Shown here: piece after piece, positions 43,658 through 52,293 of the stretch
Position numbering within the stretch: the stretch's first letter is position 1
How the letters are laid out: each line of letters starts with the position of its first letter
Assembly: GCF_014384765.1 (NCBI RefSeq)
Contig: NZ_JACRSP010000001.1
Coordinates: 434,001 to 498,000 of the forward strand
Direction of reading: 5' to 3'
From: Feifania hominis
Lineage (GTDB): Bacteria; Bacillota; Clostridia; Oscillospirales; Feifaniaceae
DNA length: 64,000 nt
The notes under the pieces: model-generated
Told to the model about the DNA's origin: nothing
What the model saw: the letters and a program-made list of their open reading frames with translations, nothing else
Databases searched by the model: none
Position numbers and translations under genes: made by a program

Positions 43658-45632
43658 ATCAGCGGGCTTCTGCTTCGGTGTACGCCGGGCGGTTGATATG
43701 GTCTATGGGCTGCTGGAGACGGGGGAGCGAGATATCTGCACACTCGGCCCCGTCATTCACAACAAGTCTGTCATCCGGGATTTGGAGCAGCGCGGCGTCC
43801 GTGTGGTAGACACACCGCAGCAGGCGGCTCCGGGCTCTGTTCTGGTCATACGGGCGCACGGGGTACCAAGAGATGTTTTTGATGAGTGTGAGCGCCGCGG
43901 TGTGCGCACGGTTGACACGACATGCCCCTTTGTGCAGAAGATTCACCGTCTCGTGTCACAGGCCTCGAAAGAGGGCAGAACCGTTCTCATTGTGGGTCAT
44001 GCCGACCATCCGGAGGTGCAGGGAATCGTCGGCCACTGCGGCAGGAGTTTTGTGGTAAAAGATCTGGAGCAGCTGCAGGCTCTGAGCGCCGATATACCGG
44101 GGCTTTGCACCGCTCCCGCACTCATGGTTGCCCAGACGACACTCAAGGGCGACGTGTGGCAGAAATGTTCCGAATATGGCGAAAAAGTCTATACAAATTT
44201 AATTGTTTCTGATACAATATGTAATGCGACATATTTGAGACAGGCTGATTCTGTGCGCCTGGCGAGTGAATGTGACGCCATGATTGTGCTGGGAAGCAGC
44301 GAGAGTTCCAACTCAAACCGACTCTATGAGCTCTGCCGCGAGGTCTGCTCGCACACCTACTTTTGCGAGCAGATATCTGAGATTCCGGCGCAGGAGCTTG
44401 CACCATATCAGATGATTGGCATCACGGCCGGTGCATCGACTCCGGCATACATAATAAAGGAGGCTATTCAAACCATGGAGGAGACAAACAAAGAAATGCT
44501 GCAAAACTCGAATGAGGAGATCAGTTTTGAGCAGGCACTGGAGGAATCTTTCTTTACTTTAAATACAGGGGATCGGGCACACGGCGTCGTCTGCGGCATT
44601 TCGCCGACAGAGGTACAGGTTGATTTGGGCACCAAACAGGCCGCCTACATTCCGGTGTCGGAGCTCAGCGACAATCCCTCCGCCGACCCGCACGATCTGG
44701 TGAAGATCGGCGATGAGATCGAGGTCTTTGTCGTGCGCGTCAACGACGTTGAGGGCACCATCATGCTCTCGAAAAAGCGCATTGACGCCATCAAAGGCTG
44801 GGATGAGATCGAGGACGCCGTGGAAAAGGGCACCATCTTCGAGGGAACACTCACCGAGGTCATCAAGGGCGGCGCGATCGTGCTGTACAACTCCATTCGT
44901 GTGTTCGTTCCGGCCTCTCAGCTGCCGGGCTCGAGAGAGTCCACCCACGAGGATCTCGTCGGCAAGACTGTCCGCTTTAAGATTCTTGAGATCAATCGCC
45001 GCCGCCGCCGCGTGATCGGCTCGGTGCGCGCGGTCACCCGCGAGGAGAGAAAGGCCGCCTATGACAAGTTCTGGGCGGAGGCTGAAGTGGGTAAGGTCTA
45101 TCAGGGCACTGTTAAGTCGCTGACCTCCTACGGCGCTTTCGTCGACCTCGGCGGAATCGACGGTATGGTTCACATTTCCGAGCTCAGCTGGAGCCGCGTC
45201 AAACATCCGTCTGACGTACTGGCGATCGGCGATGAGGTTGAGGTCTATATCCTCGATCTGGATCAGGAGAAAAACCGGATTTCTCTCGGCTACAAAAAGC
45301 AGTCTGACAATCCGTGGCTGAAGTTTGAAAGCGAATTCAAAGAGGGCGATGTGATCGACGTCAAGGTGGTCAAATTCATGCCTTTCGGCGCATTCGCCGA
45401 AGTCATTCCCGGTATTGACGGCCTGATTCACATCTCGCAGATTGCCCGCCAGAAGATCGACAAGCCCGCAAGCGTTCTGGAGATTGGCCAGATCGTCAAG
45501 GTAAAGATCGTCTCGATTGATCACGAGAACAAAAAGGTCAATCTCTCCATCACAGCGGCAATGGAGCCAGAGGCCCCCGTTGAGGAGACGCTTGAGGTTG
45601 TCGCCTCCACCGAGGAGCCCGTACAGGAGTAA
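43635..45632 (+). CDS. ispH: IspH-ribosomal protein S1 fusion (HMBPP reductase with four S1 domains)
   Basis: The first 280 residues are IspH, the 4Fe-4S enzyme that makes IPP and DMAPP from HMBPP in the last step of the MEP pathway. Its cluster cysteines are Cys13 (GFCFGV), Cys97 (DTTCPF) and Cys196 (DTICNA). The rest, from about 311, is a chain of four S1 RNA-binding repeats (for example GTVKSLTSYGAFVDLGGIDG and IDVKVVKFMPFGAFAEVIPG). This fusion is known from Clostridia; the S1 part probably serves as the ribosomal S1-like protein. 665 aa. ATG 43635 overlaps plsC. dxs, at the window end, belongs to the same pathway. Confidence 0.95.
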   Translation: MRSVRLAESAGFCFGVRRAVDMVYGLLETGERDICTLGPVIHNKSVIRDLEQRGVRVVDTPQQAAPGSVLVIRAHGVPRDVFDECERRGVRTVDTTCPFVQKIHRLVSQASKEGRTVLIVGHADHPEVQGIVGHCGRSFVVKDLEQLQALSADIPGLCTAPALMVAQTTLKGDVWQKCSEYGEKVYTNLIVSDTICNATYLRQADSVRLASECDAMIVLGSSESSNSNRLYELCREVCSHTYFCEQISEIPAQELAPYQMIGITAGASTPAYIIKEAIQTMEETNKEMLQNSNEEISFEQALEESFFTLNTGDRAHGVVCGISPTEVQVDLGTKQAAYIPVSELSDNPSADPHDLVKIGDEIEVFVVRVNDVEGTIMLSKKRIDAIKGWDEIEDAVEKGTIFEGTLTEVIKGGAIVLYNSIRVFVPASQLPGSRESTHEDLVGKTVRFKILEINRRRRRVIGSVRAVTREERKAAYDKFWAEAEVGKVYQGTVKSLTSYGAFVDLGGIDGMVHISELSWSRVKHPSDVLAIGDEVEVYILDLDQEKNRISLGYKKQSDNPWLKFESEFKEGDVIDVKVVKFMPFGAFAEVIPGIDGLIHISQIARQKIDKPASVLEIGQIVKVKIVSIDHENKKVNLSITAAMEPEAPVEETLEVVASTEEPVQE

Positions 45633-45642
45633 ATAGCTCATT

Positions 45643-45676
45643 CAAAGAGGAGTGTTTTTTGCACTCCTCTTTTTTC
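45643..45676 (+). terminator. Terminator after ispH-S1
   Basis: An 11-bp stem (AAAGAGGAGTG and its complement) around a T-rich loop is followed by T6, 11 bp after the stop codon. Confidence 0.9.
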
Positions 45677-45684
45677 TTTTGGTC

Positions 45685-45712
45685 ACCTTTTTGCTTCCAA
45701 TGCCATAGGATA
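45685..45712 (+). promoter_or_regulatory. Candidate mother-cell (SigK/SigE-type) promoter for yunB
   Basis: CATAGGATA at 45704-45712 fits the SigK -10 pattern CATAnnnTA exactly, and AC lies at 45685-45686, 17 bp upstream, the expected -35 dinucleotide. No good SigA pair is seen in the 150-bp gap. The expected regulation (mother cell, sporulation) agrees with the product, yunB. Confidence 0.5.
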
Positions 45713-45827
45713 GGGTAGATGCGGTTTTTTGCGTGGGCGACGCCATTCGACAAAAGAGAGCGCCGAAAGACGCCGAATGGATCACGCGGCCGCAAAAGCC
45801 GATAGAAAGGGCAATGGGTGACAACAG

Positions 45828-46571
45828 ATGGCAACGGAGCGTTTTTTCAAAAATACGGCAAAGCAGCGCCGCCCGCGGCCGCCAAAGAGCGCGCTTTCGG
45901 TGTTGAAAAACATACTGGTGACACTCTGCATCCTGGTTGCGGTGTTTTACCTTGGCCTATATCTGACTGACCGGAAGCTGCGGCCCATGGTCATTGACGT
46001 GGCGGGGAACCGCGCACAGGCCATTGCGGTGCGCTCCATCAGTGAGGCGGTCAACGAGGAGCTTGCTGCAAACGGCGTGGAATATGAGGAGCTTGTGACT
46101 TTGGAGACCAACAAGGATGGGGACATCACGGCGCTCAAGACCAACGTCATCAAGATCAACCAGCTCAAGGCGACACTCTCCGAAGCGATTTTGAAAAAGC
46201 TGCAGATTGACGAGACCGTCATATCCATTCCGCTCGGAAACATCATCAACGGTGAGCTGCTATCGGGGCGGGGCCCCAGAATCAATTTGAGGATGGTGCC
46301 CTTTGGAACCGTGACAACCGATATCGAGAACGTCTTTTCCTCGGGGGGCATCAATCAGACCCGTCACCAGATCATGCTCAACGTCCATGCAAGCGTGGGC
46401 ATTTTGATGCCGATATCCTCCGTGACATCGGAAGTCACAACCTCGATCTGCATCGCCGAGACCGTCATTGTCGGAACCGTACCGGAATACTACACCAATG
46501 TTGACACATCTAAGGAGAATATGGTAGGCGATATCAACGACTATGGTTGGAACGCGAACATTGCCGAGTAG
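45828..46571 (+). CDS. yunB: Sporulation protein YunB
   Basis: A 247-aa protein with one membrane helix near the N terminus (about residues 25-48) after a basic head, and an extracytoplasmic domain beginning MVIDVAGNRAQAIAVRSISEAV. The pattern matches YunB, a sporulation protein of the mother cell in Bacillus; its role is not well defined. ATG 45828; the ribosome site is weak. The gene stands alone between a terminator and the tandem repeat region. Confidence 0.9.
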   Translation: MATERFFKNTAKQRRPRPPKSALSVLKNILVTLCILVAVFYLGLYLTDRKLRPMVIDVAGNRAQAIAVRSISEAVNEELAANGVEYEELVTLETNKDGDITALKTNVIKINQLKATLSEAILKKLQIDETVISIPLGNIINGELLSGRGPRINLRMVPFGTVTTDIENVFSSGGINQTRHQIMLNVHASVGILMPISSVTSEVTTSICIAETVIVGTVPEYYTNVDTSKENMVGDINDYGWNANIAE

Positions 46572-46573
46572 CA

Positions 46574-46602
46574 TTTTAAATGCTGACAGAGTGTGGTATA
46601 AT
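46574..46602 (+). promoter_or_regulatory. Possible promoter at the left edge of the repeat
   Basis: A perfect TATAAT at 46597-46602 (inside the first repeat unit) with TTTTAA at 46574-46579, 17 bp upstream. It could serve ligA, but the transcript would then carry all repeat units. Weak -35, so tentative. Confidence 0.3.
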
Positions 46603-46976
46603 AGCCGCAGAGCGGCTATTATATGGAATTCAGGCCGTTTTTCTCGCCCCTTACGGGGCAACCGAAAAACATGGCCACATGATACCATGATCGCTTTGCG
46701 CTCATGGTATAATAACCGCAGAGCGGCTATTATATAGAATTCAGGCCGTTTTTCTCGCCCCTTACGGGGCAACCGAAAAACATGGCCACATGATACCATG
46801 ATCGTTTTGCGCTCATGGTATCATAACCGCAGAGCGGCTATTATATGGAATTCAGGCCATTTTTCTCGCCCCTTGCGGGGCAATTCCCTGCGGGACGGCA
46901 GAAACATAGCCGTATCATACCATAACCGCTTCGCAGCCGTGGTATGATAGCCGCAGTATTGTATTAAATTTGGGCC
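46594..46976. repeat. Tandem 111-bp structured repeat between yunB and ligA
   Basis: Three successive units begin at 46594, 46705 and 46816; the first two are exactly 111 bp long, the third is 124 bp, and a partial fourth begins at 46940. Each unit holds several palindromes: a 12-bp stem with a 3-nt loop (46597-46608 with 46612-46623 in unit 1), a CCCC/GGGG hairpin inside a longer GGCC...GGCC stem, and an inter-unit stem. The inter-unit stem is TGATACCATGA/TCATGGTATCA between units 2 and 3 but TATCATACCA/TGGTATGATA between 3 and 4: both arms changed, pairing kept. I see no gene in this 426-bp gap. Confidence 0.9.
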
Positions 46977-46997
46977 TTGAAACAGGGAGGATGTTTT

Positions 46998-48986
46998 GTG
47001 ACCGATAAACAGAGGGTCAAAGAGGAAATTGAGCGTCTGCGGGAGGCGCTGCTCTATCACAGCCGTAAGTACTATGTCGAAGATAACCCCGAAATCAGCG
47101 ATTACGAATACGACTCCATGCTGCGCTCTCTCGAGCAGCTCGAGCGGGAGTATCCGGAGTATCAGAGTCCGCTCTCGCCGACAGTTCGGGTCGGCGGCGC
47201 AGTTTCAAAGGGCTTTGAGACCGTGACGCACACAGTTAAGATGGAGAGCCTGCAAAACGCTTTCTCGGACGACGAGATCCGCGACTTTGACGAGAGCGTG
47301 CGCAAAACAGGTGAGCCGACCTATGTCGTGGAGTATAAAATTGACGGCCTGTCGGTATCGCTTGAATATCGGGACGGTCAGTTTGTGCGAGGCTCGACCC
47401 GCGGCGACGGAGAGGTCGGCGAGGACATCACACAGAATCTCAAGACCATCCGGGCAATTCCGCTGGTACTCACCGAGAAACCATCCTATCTCGAAGTCCG
47501 CGGCGAGGTCTTTATGCCGCGCGAGTCCTTTGAGAGGCTCAACGTGATCCGTGAAGAGGCGGGTGAGCCGCTCTTTGCCAATCCGCGCAATGCGGCGGCA
47601 GGCTCACTGCGCCAGCTGGACTCCCGCGTGACCGCCTCTCGCAACCTGAGCATTTTTGTCTTCAACATTCAGCAGCTGGAAGGGGTCGCTCTCTCCACCC
47701 ACTATGAGGCGCTGTGCTATCTCAAGCGGCTCGGGTTTCGCACCATCACAGAGTGGGAGCCGACCGGAGACATTGAGGCGGTGTTGCGCCGCATTCACGA
47801 GATTGGCGAGCAGCGCTTTGCGCTGCCCTACGACATCGACGGGGCGGTGGTCAAGGTCAATGAGTTTGCGCTGCGCGAGGAACTTGGCAGTACCTCCAAG
47901 TTCCCCAAATGGGCGACCGCGTTCAAGTTCCCGCCAGAGGTCAAGCCCACAAGGATTTTGGATATCACAGTCAATGTCGGGCGAACCGGCGTTCTGACGC
48001 CGCAGGCCGTCCTGGAGCCCGTGCGGCTGGCGGGTACGACCGTCTCGGCGGCAACGCTGCACAACCGCGACTTTATCGCGGACAAGGACATTCGCATCGG
48101 CGATACGGTACTTGTGCGCAAGGCGGGCGAGATCATCCCCGAGGTGTTGGAGGTGGAGCTTGCCAAGCGCACCGGCGAAGAGCGGCCATTCGTCATGCCG
48201 GAGCGCTGCCCCTCCTGCGGGGAGCCGGTGTGGAGCGATCCTGAGGAGGCGGCTGTCCGCTGCACCAACGGCGCCTGCCCGGCCCAGCTTGTGCGGAGTG
48301 TCGTCCACTTCGCGTCGCGCGACGCGATGGACATAGACGGCCTCGGCCCCGCGATTGTGGAACAGCTGGTCGACAGGGGACTGGTCAAATCCGTCGCCGA
48401 TCTCTATTCGCTTGACGCCGAGGAACTTCTCACGCTCGAGCGCATGGGCAAAAAATCCGCTGAAAATCTGCTTGCCGCGCTGGAGCGCAGCAAGAAAAAT
48501 GATCTGTCGCGGCTGCTCTTCGGCTTCGGCATCCGCCACATCGGGCAGAAAGCGGGCAAGCTTCTCGCCGCACGTTTTCGCACGCTCGATGGCATACGCG
48601 CCGCTACGGCGGAAGAACTCGAGTCGGTCGACGAGATCGGCGCCATTATGGCCGAGAGCGTTGTCGCCTACTTTTCGCACCCGCAAACAATAAAAATGAT
48701 TGAAAAGCTGACGGCGGCCGGTGTAAACTTAGAGAGCACCGAGACGGTTCTGGATACCCGCTTTGCGGGACAGACCTTTGTACTCACCGGCACACTGCCG
48801 ACCATGACGCGCGCGCAGGCGACACAGCTCATCGAGTCGTTCGGCGGCAAGACGGCCGGCAGTGTTTCCAAAAAGACAAGCTATGTGCTCGCGGGCGAGG
48901 ATGCCGGCAGCAAGCTCAAAAAGGCCAATGAGCTTGGAATACCGGTAATCGACGAAGCGGCGCTGAAAAAGATGACGGAGGAATGA
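46998..48986 (+). CDS. ligA: NAD-dependent DNA ligase
   Basis: LigA seals nicks using NAD+. The 662-aa protein has the adenylated Lys in EYKIDGLSVS (about residue 113), the OB-fold domain, a four-Cys zinc finger (CPSCGEP then RCTNGACPAQ), helix-hairpin-helix repeats (MGKKSAENLL, VDEIGAIMAESV) and a C-terminal BRCT domain (GQTFVLTGTLPTMTR). GTG 46998 is the chosen start: GGGAGG lies about 8 bp upstream, whereas the TTG at 46977 precedes that site. gatC overlaps or abuts its end, so ligA-gatCAB form an operon. Confidence 0.95.
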   Translation: MTDKQRVKEEIERLREALLYHSRKYYVEDNPEISDYEYDSMLRSLEQLEREYPEYQSPLSPTVRVGGAVSKGFETVTHTVKMESLQNAFSDDEIRDFDESVRKTGEPTYVVEYKIDGLSVSLEYRDGQFVRGSTRGDGEVGEDITQNLKTIRAIPLVLTEKPSYLEVRGEVFMPRESFERLNVIREEAGEPLFANPRNAAAGSLRQLDSRVTASRNLSIFVFNIQQLEGVALSTHYEALCYLKRLGFRTITEWEPTGDIEAVLRRIHEIGEQRFALPYDIDGAVVKVNEFALREELGSTSKFPKWATAFKFPPEVKPTRILDITVNVGRTGVLTPQAVLEPVRLAGTTVSAATLHNRDFIADKDIRIGDTVLVRKAGEIIPEVLEVELAKRTGEERPFVMPERCPSCGEPVWSDPEEAAVRCTNGACPAQLVRSVVHFASRDAMDIDGLGPAIVEQLVDRGLVKSVADLYSLDAEELLTLERMGKKSAENLLAALERSKKNDLSRLLFGFGIRHIGQKAGKLLAARFRTLDGIRAATAEELESVDEIGAIMAESVVAYFSHPQTIKMIEKLTAAGVNLESTETVLDTRFAGQTFVLTGTLPTMTRAQATQLIESFGGKTAGSVSKKTSYVLAGEDAGSKLKKANELGIPVIDEAALKKMTEE

Positions 48987-48988
48987 AT

Positions 48989-49276
48989 ATGGCAATCAGT
49001 GCAAGCGAGATCATGCACATCGCAAAGCTGGCGCGTCTGGAAATAGACGAGGCGCAGTTTGAGCGGCTCTCCCGCGATATGGACAGCATCGTGGAGATGG
49101 TCGGGCAGCTTCAGAACCTGAATCTCGACGACGTGGACCTCTCTCTGTCCGGCAGGGTGATGCAGCCGCGTGCCGATGAGGTAAAGCCCTCTTTCCCGCG
49201 GGAGAAAATTCTTCAGAACGCACCCCAAAAAGAGGCAGGCTGCTTTGTCGTGCCGAAAGTGGTGGAGGAGGACTGA
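48989..49276 (+). CDS. gatC: Glutamyl/aspartyl-tRNA amidotransferase subunit C
   Basis: GatC is the small linker subunit that stabilises GatA against GatB in the transamidation of Glu-tRNA(Gln) and Asp-tRNA(Asn). The 95-aa protein shows the HIAKLARLEI helix and the C-terminal FVVPKVVE segment. ATG 48989 is 8 bp from the GGAGG site; the ATG at 48983 overlaps the ligA stop and is too close. gatA begins 1 bp after the stop. Confidence 0.94.
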   Translation: MAISASEIMHIAKLARLEIDEAQFERLSRDMDSIVEMVGQLQNLNLDDVDLSLSGRVMQPRADEVKPSFPREKILQNAPQKEAGCFVVPKVVEED

Positions 49277-49277
49277 C

Positions 49278-50729
49278 ATGGAAGCATTTAAGTTGACGGC
49301 TGCCGAGCTCTCGGTGCTGCTGGAAAAAAGAGAACTCTCCGCCGAGGAGCTCTGCAAGAGCGTATTCTCCCGCATTCACGACGTGGAGGACCGGGTGGAG
49401 GCCTATCTCACACTCACTGAGGAGCAGGCGCTTGCCGCGGCGCGCCGCGTGGATGAGCGCCGTGCGGCCGGGGACAAGCTCTCAAAACTCGCGGGAATTC
49501 CCATTGCAATCAAAGACAACATCTGCACCGAGGGGACACTCACGACCTGCGCCTCCAAGATGCTCTACAATTTTGTACCACCCTACAGCGCCACGGCCTA
49601 TCAGAAAGTCTTAGCACAGGATATGGTTCCGCTCGGCAAGGTAAATATGGACGAGTTTGCCATGGGTTCCTCCTGCGAGAACTCCCACTTCAAGAAGACG
49701 AAGAATCCCCATGATCTCACTCGCGTACCGGGCGGCTCCTCCGGCGGTTCCGCGGCGGCGGTTGCGGCCTGCGAGGCTGTGCTCGCGCTCGGCTCCGATA
49801 CCGGCGGTTCCATCCGCCAGCCGGCTTCGCTGTGCGGTATCGTGGGGCTCAAGCCGACCTACGGCGCGGTCTCGCGCTATGGACTGATCGCCTTTGCCTC
49901 CTCCCTCGATCAGATCGGCCCCATGGGGCGCTCGGTTGAAGATGTGGCAATGCTCTATAACGCCATCATCGGCGCCGACCCCATGGATGCGACCAGCGAG
50001 GGCGCGGCGCAGGTGGAGCGGCTCAATGAGGACGTCAGCGGACTTCGCATCGGGCTGCCGCGGGACTTCTTCGGCGACGGCATTGATCCCGAGGTGCGCG
50101 ACATGGTGCTCGGCGCCGCCAAGCGCTACGAACAGCTCGGAGCAAAGGTCGACGAGGTGTCGATTCCCATGAGTGAGTACGCGCTGCCGACTTACTACAT
50201 CATCTCATCCGCTGAGGCGAGCAGCAATCTTGCCCGCTTTGACGGTGTCAAATACGGCTTTCGTGCAGAACACTACGAGGATCTTGTCGATCTCTACTTC
50301 AAAACCCGTACGCAGGGTTTTGGCGATGAGGTCAAGCGTCGCATCATGCTTGGCACGTATGTGTTGAGTTCCGGTTACTACGACGCCTACTACAAGCGTG
50401 CGCAGAAAGTGCGCCGCAAGCTCATTGAGAGCTATCAGAACGCCTTTGACCGCTTCGACGTGCTGCTCACTCCGGCGACCCCCACCACGGCTTTCCGACT
50501 CGGAGAGAAGACCGACGACCCCATCGCCATGTACATGGCCGACATCTGCACCATCTCAATCAACATCGCGGAGCTTCCGGCCATGGTCATTCCGGGCGGG
50601 ATGGACAAAAACGGCCTGCCGGTCGGCATTCAGCTCATTGGCAGCAAGTTCTCCGAGCCCACGCTGCTGAGCGCCGCCTACGGCTTTGAGAAGAACACCG
50701 GCATCGGCTTTGTGCAGCCGAAACTGTAA
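49278..50729 (+). CDS. gatA: Glutamyl/aspartyl-tRNA amidotransferase subunit A
   Basis: GatA is the amidase subunit releasing ammonia from glutamine. The Ser-cis-Ser-Lys triad is present: Lys in IAIKDNI, and the two Ser in GGSSGGSAAAVA and GSDTGGSIRQPA. 483 aa. ATG 49278 with GGAGGAGG upstream. The ammonia is passed to GatB through an internal channel. Together with GatB/C this implies charging of Gln-tRNA and/or Asn-tRNA by the indirect route in this organism. Confidence 0.97.
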   Translation: MEAFKLTAAELSVLLEKRELSAEELCKSVFSRIHDVEDRVEAYLTLTEEQALAAARRVDERRAAGDKLSKLAGIPIAIKDNICTEGTLTTCASKMLYNFVPPYSATAYQKVLAQDMVPLGKVNMDEFAMGSSCENSHFKKTKNPHDLTRVPGGSSGGSAAAVAACEAVLALGSDTGGSIRQPASLCGIVGLKPTYGAVSRYGLIAFASSLDQIGPMGRSVEDVAMLYNAIIGADPMDATSEGAAQVERLNEDVSGLRIGLPRDFFGDGIDPEVRDMVLGAAKRYEQLGAKVDEVSIPMSEYALPTYYIISSAEASSNLARFDGVKYGFRAEHYEDLVDLYFKTRTQGFGDEVKRRIMLGTYVLSSGYYDAYYKRAQKVRRKLIESYQNAFDRFDVLLTPATPTTAFRLGEKTDDPIAMYMADICTISINIAELPAMVIPGGMDKNGLPVGIQLIGSKFSEPTLLSAAYGFEKNTGIGFVQPKL

Positions 50730-50742
50730 GGGGGTAGCGAAG

Positions 50743-52173
50743 ATGATTTACGAACCGGTTATCGGTCTTGAGATTCACGCGGAACTCTCGACCGAGTCCA
50801 AGATATACTGCAGCTGTTCCACCAAATTCGGCGCGGAGGTCAACACTCACTGCTGCCCGGTCTGTACGGGTATGCCGGGGACGCTGCCGATTCTCAACGA
50901 AAAGGTCATTGAGTATGCGGTAAAGATGGGCCTTGCGACGAACTGCACCATCAACCGCTTCACCAAGCAGGACCGCAAAAATTACTTCTATCCCGATCTG
51001 CCAAAGGCCTATCAGATCTCCCAGTATGATATCCCGCTGTGCGAAAACGGCTACATTGAAATCCAGGTCGAGGGGGAGACCAAGCGCATTGGCATCACGC
51101 GCATTCACATTGAGGAGGACGCCGGAAAGCTGCTGCACGACGACGTCTTTTCGGGGTCGCTGGTCGACTACAACCGCTGCGGTGTACCGCTGATCGAGAT
51201 TGTGTCTGAGCCGGATATGCGCAGCGCTGAGGAGGCCAAGGCCTATATGGAGGCCATCCGCTCCATTCTCCAGTACATCGACGTGTCCGACTGCAAAATG
51301 CAGGAGGGTTCGCTGCGCTGCGATGTCAACGTCTCACTGCGCCCAAAGGGAGAGGAGAAGTTCGGCACCCGCTGCGAGATGAAAAATGTCAATTCCTTCC
51401 GCGCTGCGGCGCGCGGCATTGAATACGAGATCAAGCGCCAGGCTGCCATCCTCGACGACGGCGGAAAAATCGATCAGGAGACTCTGCGCTGGGACGATCT
51501 GCGCGGCGTGAGTATGCCGCTTCGCAGCAAGGAGGACGCTCACGACTACCGCTATTTCCCGGAGCCGGATCTGCCGCGCATTGTCGTCAGCGAAGAGCAG
51601 ATCGAGCGCATCCGCTCGGAGATTCCGGAGCTGCCCATTGCAAAGAGCCTGCGCTTCCAGTCGGAATACGGGCTGACCAAATACGAGGCGGATATGCTCT
51701 CGGCGAGCATTGCCCGCTCGCGCTTCTTTGAGGAGTGTACGGCGCTCGACAAGGCGGCGGCAAAGTCCGTGTGCAACTGGATGCTCGGCGACATTCTCAA
51801 ATACACCAACGAAAACGACCGGGAGATCGGCGAGACCCGACTGACGGCCCAAAATCTCGTGGATATGATTCATTTGATTGATGCGGGCACTATTTCAAAT
51901 ACCGCGGCCAAAACCGTTCTCGCGCGCATTTTTGAGACCGGAGAGGCCGCCGGGAAGATCGTTGAAGCCGAGGGACTTGGCCAGGTCAACGATGAGTCGG
52001 CTCTCAAGGCACTGGTCGCCGAGGTGATCGCGGAAAATGAGAAGTCGGTCGCCGACTACAAAAACGGAAAATCGAATGCTCTGGGCTATCTTGTCGGACA
52101 GTGTATGCGTCGCTCAAAAGGGCAGGGTAATCCCCAGATTCTCAACAAACTCCTGCGCGAGGCGCTGGACTGA
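50743..52173 (+). CDS. gatB: Glutamyl/aspartyl-tRNA amidotransferase subunit B
   Basis: GatB binds the mischarged tRNA and carries out the kinase and transamidase steps. The 476-aa protein begins MIYEPVIGLEIHAEL, with a zinc-site Cys set (CSCS ... CCPVC) near residues 24-45, and ends in the YqeY/GatB tail domain (LVGQCMRRSKGQGNP). ATG 50743 has a GGGGG site; the longer frame overlaps gatA. Last gene of the ligA-gatCAB operon. Confidence 0.97.
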   Translation: MIYEPVIGLEIHAELSTESKIYCSCSTKFGAEVNTHCCPVCTGMPGTLPILNEKVIEYAVKMGLATNCTINRFTKQDRKNYFYPDLPKAYQISQYDIPLCENGYIEIQVEGETKRIGITRIHIEEDAGKLLHDDVFSGSLVDYNRCGVPLIEIVSEPDMRSAEEAKAYMEAIRSILQYIDVSDCKMQEGSLRCDVNVSLRPKGEEKFGTRCEMKNVNSFRAAARGIEYEIKRQAAILDDGGKIDQETLRWDDLRGVSMPLRSKEDAHDYRYFPEPDLPRIVVSEEQIERIRSEIPELPIAKSLRFQSEYGLTKYEADMLSASIARSRFFEECTALDKAAAKSVCNWMLGDILKYTNENDREIGETRLTAQNLVDMIHLIDAGTISNTAAKTVLARIFETGEAAGKIVEAEGLGQVNDESALKALVAEVIAENEKSVADYKNGKSNALGYLVGQCMRRSKGQGNPQILNKLLREALD

Positions 52174-52211
52174 CAAATAGAAAAGAGAGCGCCTTTGGCG
52201 TTGGAGTCAAT

Positions 52212-52245
52212 CAGGTCCTGGTGCAAACCGGGACCTGGTTTGCTT
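52212..52245 (+). terminator. Hairpin after gatB
   Basis: A 10-bp stem (52213-52222 with 52227-52236, one G-T pair) with GCAA loop, flanked by a further C-G pair and followed by an interrupted T tract. Probably the end of the ligA-gatCAB transcript. Confidence 0.6.
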
Positions 52246-52293
52246 GAAAGATATGAAATTCATTGCTGATGGTTTAAACCTGGAGGCCACGAG

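Noticed and set aside
46260..46799. Minus-strand frame with a 37-residue peptide repeated twice, over the 111-bp repeat
   Set aside because: The period is a multiple of 3 so the frame stays open by chance. The frame also runs into yunB antisense, has no ribosome site, and the third unit breaks the period. The conservation follows base pairing, not codons.
46594..46976. CRISPR array
   Set aside because: The repeated unit is 111 bp long with no unique spacers, and no cas gene is in the window.
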